Assembly: GCF_037042905.1 (NCBI RefSeq)
Contig: NC_087245.1
Span: forward strand, 29,328,001 to 29,392,000
Source: Lytechinus pictus
Lineage: Eukaryota; Echinodermata; Echinoidea; Temnopleuroida; Toxopneustidae
DNA length: 64,000 nucleotides
Direction of reading: 5' to 3'
Positions 60,581-64,000 of the stretch are shown here, one piece after another. Below the pieces are notes generated by a model. The model did not search any database. It saw only the letters and a program-made list of their open reading frames with translations, and was not told the DNA's origin. Position 1 is the first letter of the stretch. Every line of letters starts with the position of its first letter. A program made the translations under genes and the position numbers.

Positions 60581-63450
60581 CTTAGTACCCCCTGATGAAA
60601 AAAAAGCATTTGGAATGTTGCAATAACATGCAAAATATGGTTATTACGGAAACTGATGAAGGTCCCTTGGACTTACAAGTTTCGTAAGTTGATATACAAT
60701 TGCTGGACTGCATGGGGAACGTTATACGAGAGATGTTGATTAGGCATCTGAGGAGACAGTAACTGAGAGTCTGTGATAGAGAAGGCTGATACGGGAAAGG
60801 GTTACCGTTTAGCCCGATCGTCAAGTTTCAAAATTGACTTTCAGTAAGCATGTTTCATTGTCAAATCTTAAACTTCATTGGGTAAACTTTACACACGTAT
60901 GTTCGATTTTCACTCATTTTTGTGTAAAGTAGCTTTTGAGCAAAAATTACACAGGAATCACATTTGCAAGCTGTCAAGATCGTTCCTGAATTCAGTTTGC
61001 GTTTTTGTTCCTTTACTGAAAGACAATATTTTCGCGAACATCCATCCCAGCCCCTCCCCCAAAATTGCACAATTACGTATTGCTAAGGAGCGTAGTAGTG
61101 GCTTTAATATCAGGTATTTTCAAATCAAAGAAAGATGAAAATAACTATTAATATCTCAATAGAAGCGATTGACACTTTCAGCATGATACTCTATGTTAAT
61201 GTAGTCATATCGGGTTACTTTCTAAAAAGAAAAGCTTTTTGAAAAAGAAAGGTGCTTACATCCCCACATGCATCCCCCTCCCCCCCCCCCCCTCTTTCTT
61301 TCCTCTCTCGTTCCTTCTCTTCACTGTTTTCCTATCAATCTCCCTTTCTCGCTCTGCAACGTACTTCTTTCTCGCTGATTCTTTAGACGATAAACATTTT
61401 CATATCTTAGGAAGACGAAACTTAAGGAATATACATGGATATGTTATCGGGGTTTCTTTCCAAGATTAGGGGCAGACAATACCACCTACATTCATATAAT
61501 CACATCAAAATAACCTTTTTGAAAAGAAAAGTCGAGTATGGGGTTGAAATTATCTTAAATAGATGATAAGTGTTTTCATATCTAAGGGAGACGAAAATTA
61601 AGGAAAATATAACTATCATTTTCTCTGATATGAGGCAATCACTACGAACATGACGCCGTATATAAAGGCTCCAGATACAATCATATCAGAGACCTTTCTT
61701 TGCATGGGACGTCGATTTTGGACGGAAATGCTCTGCTTAACTTCCATCCATGTCCCTCCTACACTCCATCTCTCCCAACCCCCCTCACACACACACGCAC
61801 ACCCACACACACTCGCTCACCCCTTCCTGCTCATCTCCCCTCTCCCTTTCCGTCTATCGCCCTCATCTTCTCACGTTGTCTCTTTATCAAGATGCATTAT
61901 TTTGATATCTTTATGATGTAAATAATATTCGACTCATATCATATCCCTGCTCCAGTGAAGCAGAGCCAATATCGCATATCCCCCATTGTTTAGGGTAGGA
62001 TAATTGATGTGATGAGTAAAATGTTACTCTCACATTAAGAATAACCCACCAGGGCTTCGGAAAGGATTGAGCGCAATTGGCACGAGGTCTTCAAAAACAA
62101 ACAACAGTTGTGACATGCGATGGCAGGTGATATGCATCATGCTAATCGTATCAATAAATATAGATATCAATCCCAGATCCGAAAAGTAGCTGGGCTTATC
62201 ATCCTAATTTACAGCTTAAAATATTCGCCCTACTTTCCTCCAATTCTCTGTTCATATCTTGATTGATAGAGATTCAACATTTAGGTTTAACATAAGCACC
62301 GACGCCAAAATCTAAGATCGAGATTAGTCCTCAGCGAATTGCCAGCTCAGTGATCAACACATGAAAGACCCATTGTGTTGTGCCTTTTTTTAAAGGATAT
62401 TTAGATTCAATTTGAATAGAAATACACACAGGTCAGATAATTGGCTTATCAATCTTCAGACCCCCCCCCCGCTCTCCCCTTTATTATACATACTACATAC
62501 ACACTCCACAACACGCACACTTCGACACAAACACGCCCTTTGTCGTGTTTCTAATGATATTTTAGAGATTTCATATTTTGATAAAAGGAATGTAAATGAA
62601 TCTAAAAGAGCAGAAATCTTCATTGGTTTCATAACACGACATTCATAAAGCAATAATAGGACACACACACACAACCAGACACGCCCGGATGGAAGCTGAG
62701 GTCATTTCCCCGGGAGCACTTTTCTTTTTTCAATGATGCTAGGTACAAAATTATAGTCCTTTCATTGATGTCTGCAACAGCACTTCTGTTAGCCTCGGAT
62801 GACTCCATGAATAATTTCAAGATTTCATCAAGGTCACAGGTGTCTAATCTACGATGTATCTTCATTTAAAGGAAACACTCACCCTTGTCAATGAAAGCAG
62901 AAATAAAAATATATAAAAAGGACAGCCATGTATACAGTAGATATTGAGAGAAACTGAATGGAAAAGATACAAACTGCGAAATTTGCTCCCAACATGACCA
63001 ACGAGTACACGTCAGATAATTCGTGTGAACCATTGCCCATGTATGCTTGTTCTCTTAAAAAATATGTTTTCCCTTTTTTCTTCCTCATCTGTGTTCTTCG
63101 ATGCGAGTAATGGTAATCAATAATGAATTATCTTTTTAAATTAAAATCCATCTCATCCTATTCTCCATTATTTCTTTCCCATGTCTTTATTTCGATCTCT
63201 CTCCTTCTCCATATCTCTATATCTCCCTTTCTGTCACCCTTCGACCCCTCTCTCTCCGTACCGTTCAACTTTATCGTAGATTTAATGGTTGATAAACATT
63301 TTCATATCTAAGAAAGAAAAAACTTTTTTTTCTTTCAAGATAACGCCGCTTATTCGTGAAACGATATACCGGAAACAACTGTTAAACGATGAGTTTATTT
63401 GGAAGGGAACCCTCTTTTTCTCTTTATCTCTCTCTTCCTCTTTCTTTATC

Positions 63451-63483
<33 letters not shown>

Positions 63484-64000
63484 GCTGTTCTTCTTTCGAT
63501 TCAGGTGTCAAACAAATCAATTATTCTTCAACAAAGAGTATATTTACGAAGCAGAAGGTAATAAAAGCCATTGAAAATATGATAATATTTTGCAAATTAT
63601 ATGTTATTATGAACAGTAAAGAAATGTAGGTTGTCGGTCTTGTTGAGTCTGTCTTATTGATCGTTAATGATGCGTTTGCTTTCGCTGATGAATTGGAAAG
63701 TGTTGCCAATCATCAGGTCTCAAAATAATGCTAGCATTACATACGATGTGTGCTGTATACAAACATTATGTTATTCAACTTTCGTTTTGATTATTATTTA
63801 CTTAAGTCTATACTCCAAGTGTTAACAGATATAAAAGGTTTAAGTTTCAATCTCAGAGTCTCTTCATATCGCCCTCTTTGAAAAGAGAAGTAAAAGAGGA
63901 ATTGGCATGTCTGGAAGTCATGCAATGAGTCATGAATGTTTCGGAAACTTTTCTTTAAAATTGGTCATTAATGTTGCGAGACGAAACAACAAATTTTATG
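60581..64000. other. Intergenic, simple repeats, no supported gene
   Basis: C runs lie near 61269, 62461 and 63451, (CA)n near 61790, and (CT)n at 63461-63482. A phrase resembling GATAAACATTTTCATATCT recurs near 61389, 61564 and 63291. A minus-strand frame at 62629-62865 beginning MKIHRRLDTCDLDEILKLF looks protein-like but has no clear splice partner. Confidence 0.4.

Noticed and set aside
1..64000. CRISPR array, prophage, toxin-antitoxin or other prokaryotic systems
   Set aside because: Introns, GT/AG splice sites, metazoan gene families and SINE/LINE/MITE repeats show animal nuclear DNA. The tandem repeats found lack spacer structure.

Overview
The window is eukaryotic animal DNA. It is AT-rich, with intron-split genes, long intergenic stretches, abundant short transposons and many homopolymer and microsatellite tracts. 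The gene families (a cytochrome P450 46-like enzyme, a somatomedin-B/Methuselah-like receptor, an OATP transporter, a peptide GPCR) and the TTAA-flanked, tRNA-derived and foldback repeats point to a marine deuterostome. An echinoderm, probably a sea urchin, is the best guess. That assignment is inference from style; nothing in the window proves the species.

Layout. (1) 0.5-6.0 kb, minus strand: the first six exons of a CYP46A1-like P450 (241 codons), running off the left edge. A nested pair of same-family DNA transposons lies 18 bp upstream of its start codon (6.03-7.12 kb), and a LINE fragment lies in its first intron. (2) 7-13 kb: mostly intergenic, with a TTAA-type MITE, a tRNA-derived SINE and one unidentified candidate exon. 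(3) 13.3-17.0 kb, plus strand: a complete three-exon receptor of 1001 aa with signal peptide, somatomedin-B domain, large Cys-rich ectodomain and secretin/adhesion-class 7TM. (4) 18.7-21.2 kb: three separate inverted-repeat elements. (5) 21.6-29.9 kb, minus strand: a complete 11-coding-exon SLCO4A1-like organic anion transporter (676 aa), with a probable non-coding first exon near 33.5 kb. (6) 33.6-41.7 kb: repeats, including two TTAA-flanked MITEs and a cluster of poly-C tracts. (7) 41.7-42.9 kb, minus strand: an intronless rhodopsin-class peptide receptor, bombesin/endothelin/CCHamide-like. (8) 43.2-45.6 kb, minus strand: a probable terminal exon with poly(A) signal and a weaker candidate upstream exon of unidentified gene(s). 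(9) 46-64 kb: no recognisable gene; LINE, SINE and MITE remnants, and microsatellites.

Exon models were built by hand from splice sites, reading phase and family resemblance. Every junction in the P450, SMB-receptor and SLCO models keeps frame, which is the main support for them. The genes do not form an obvious pathway. They are a membrane-linked set (sterol/xenobiotic oxidation, anion transport, two receptors), and nothing in the sequence shows they act together. No prokaryotic system, CRISPR array, rRNA gene or intact tRNA gene was seen. The most distinctive structure is the self-nested transposon pair with two exact 8-bp target duplications next to the P450 start codon.
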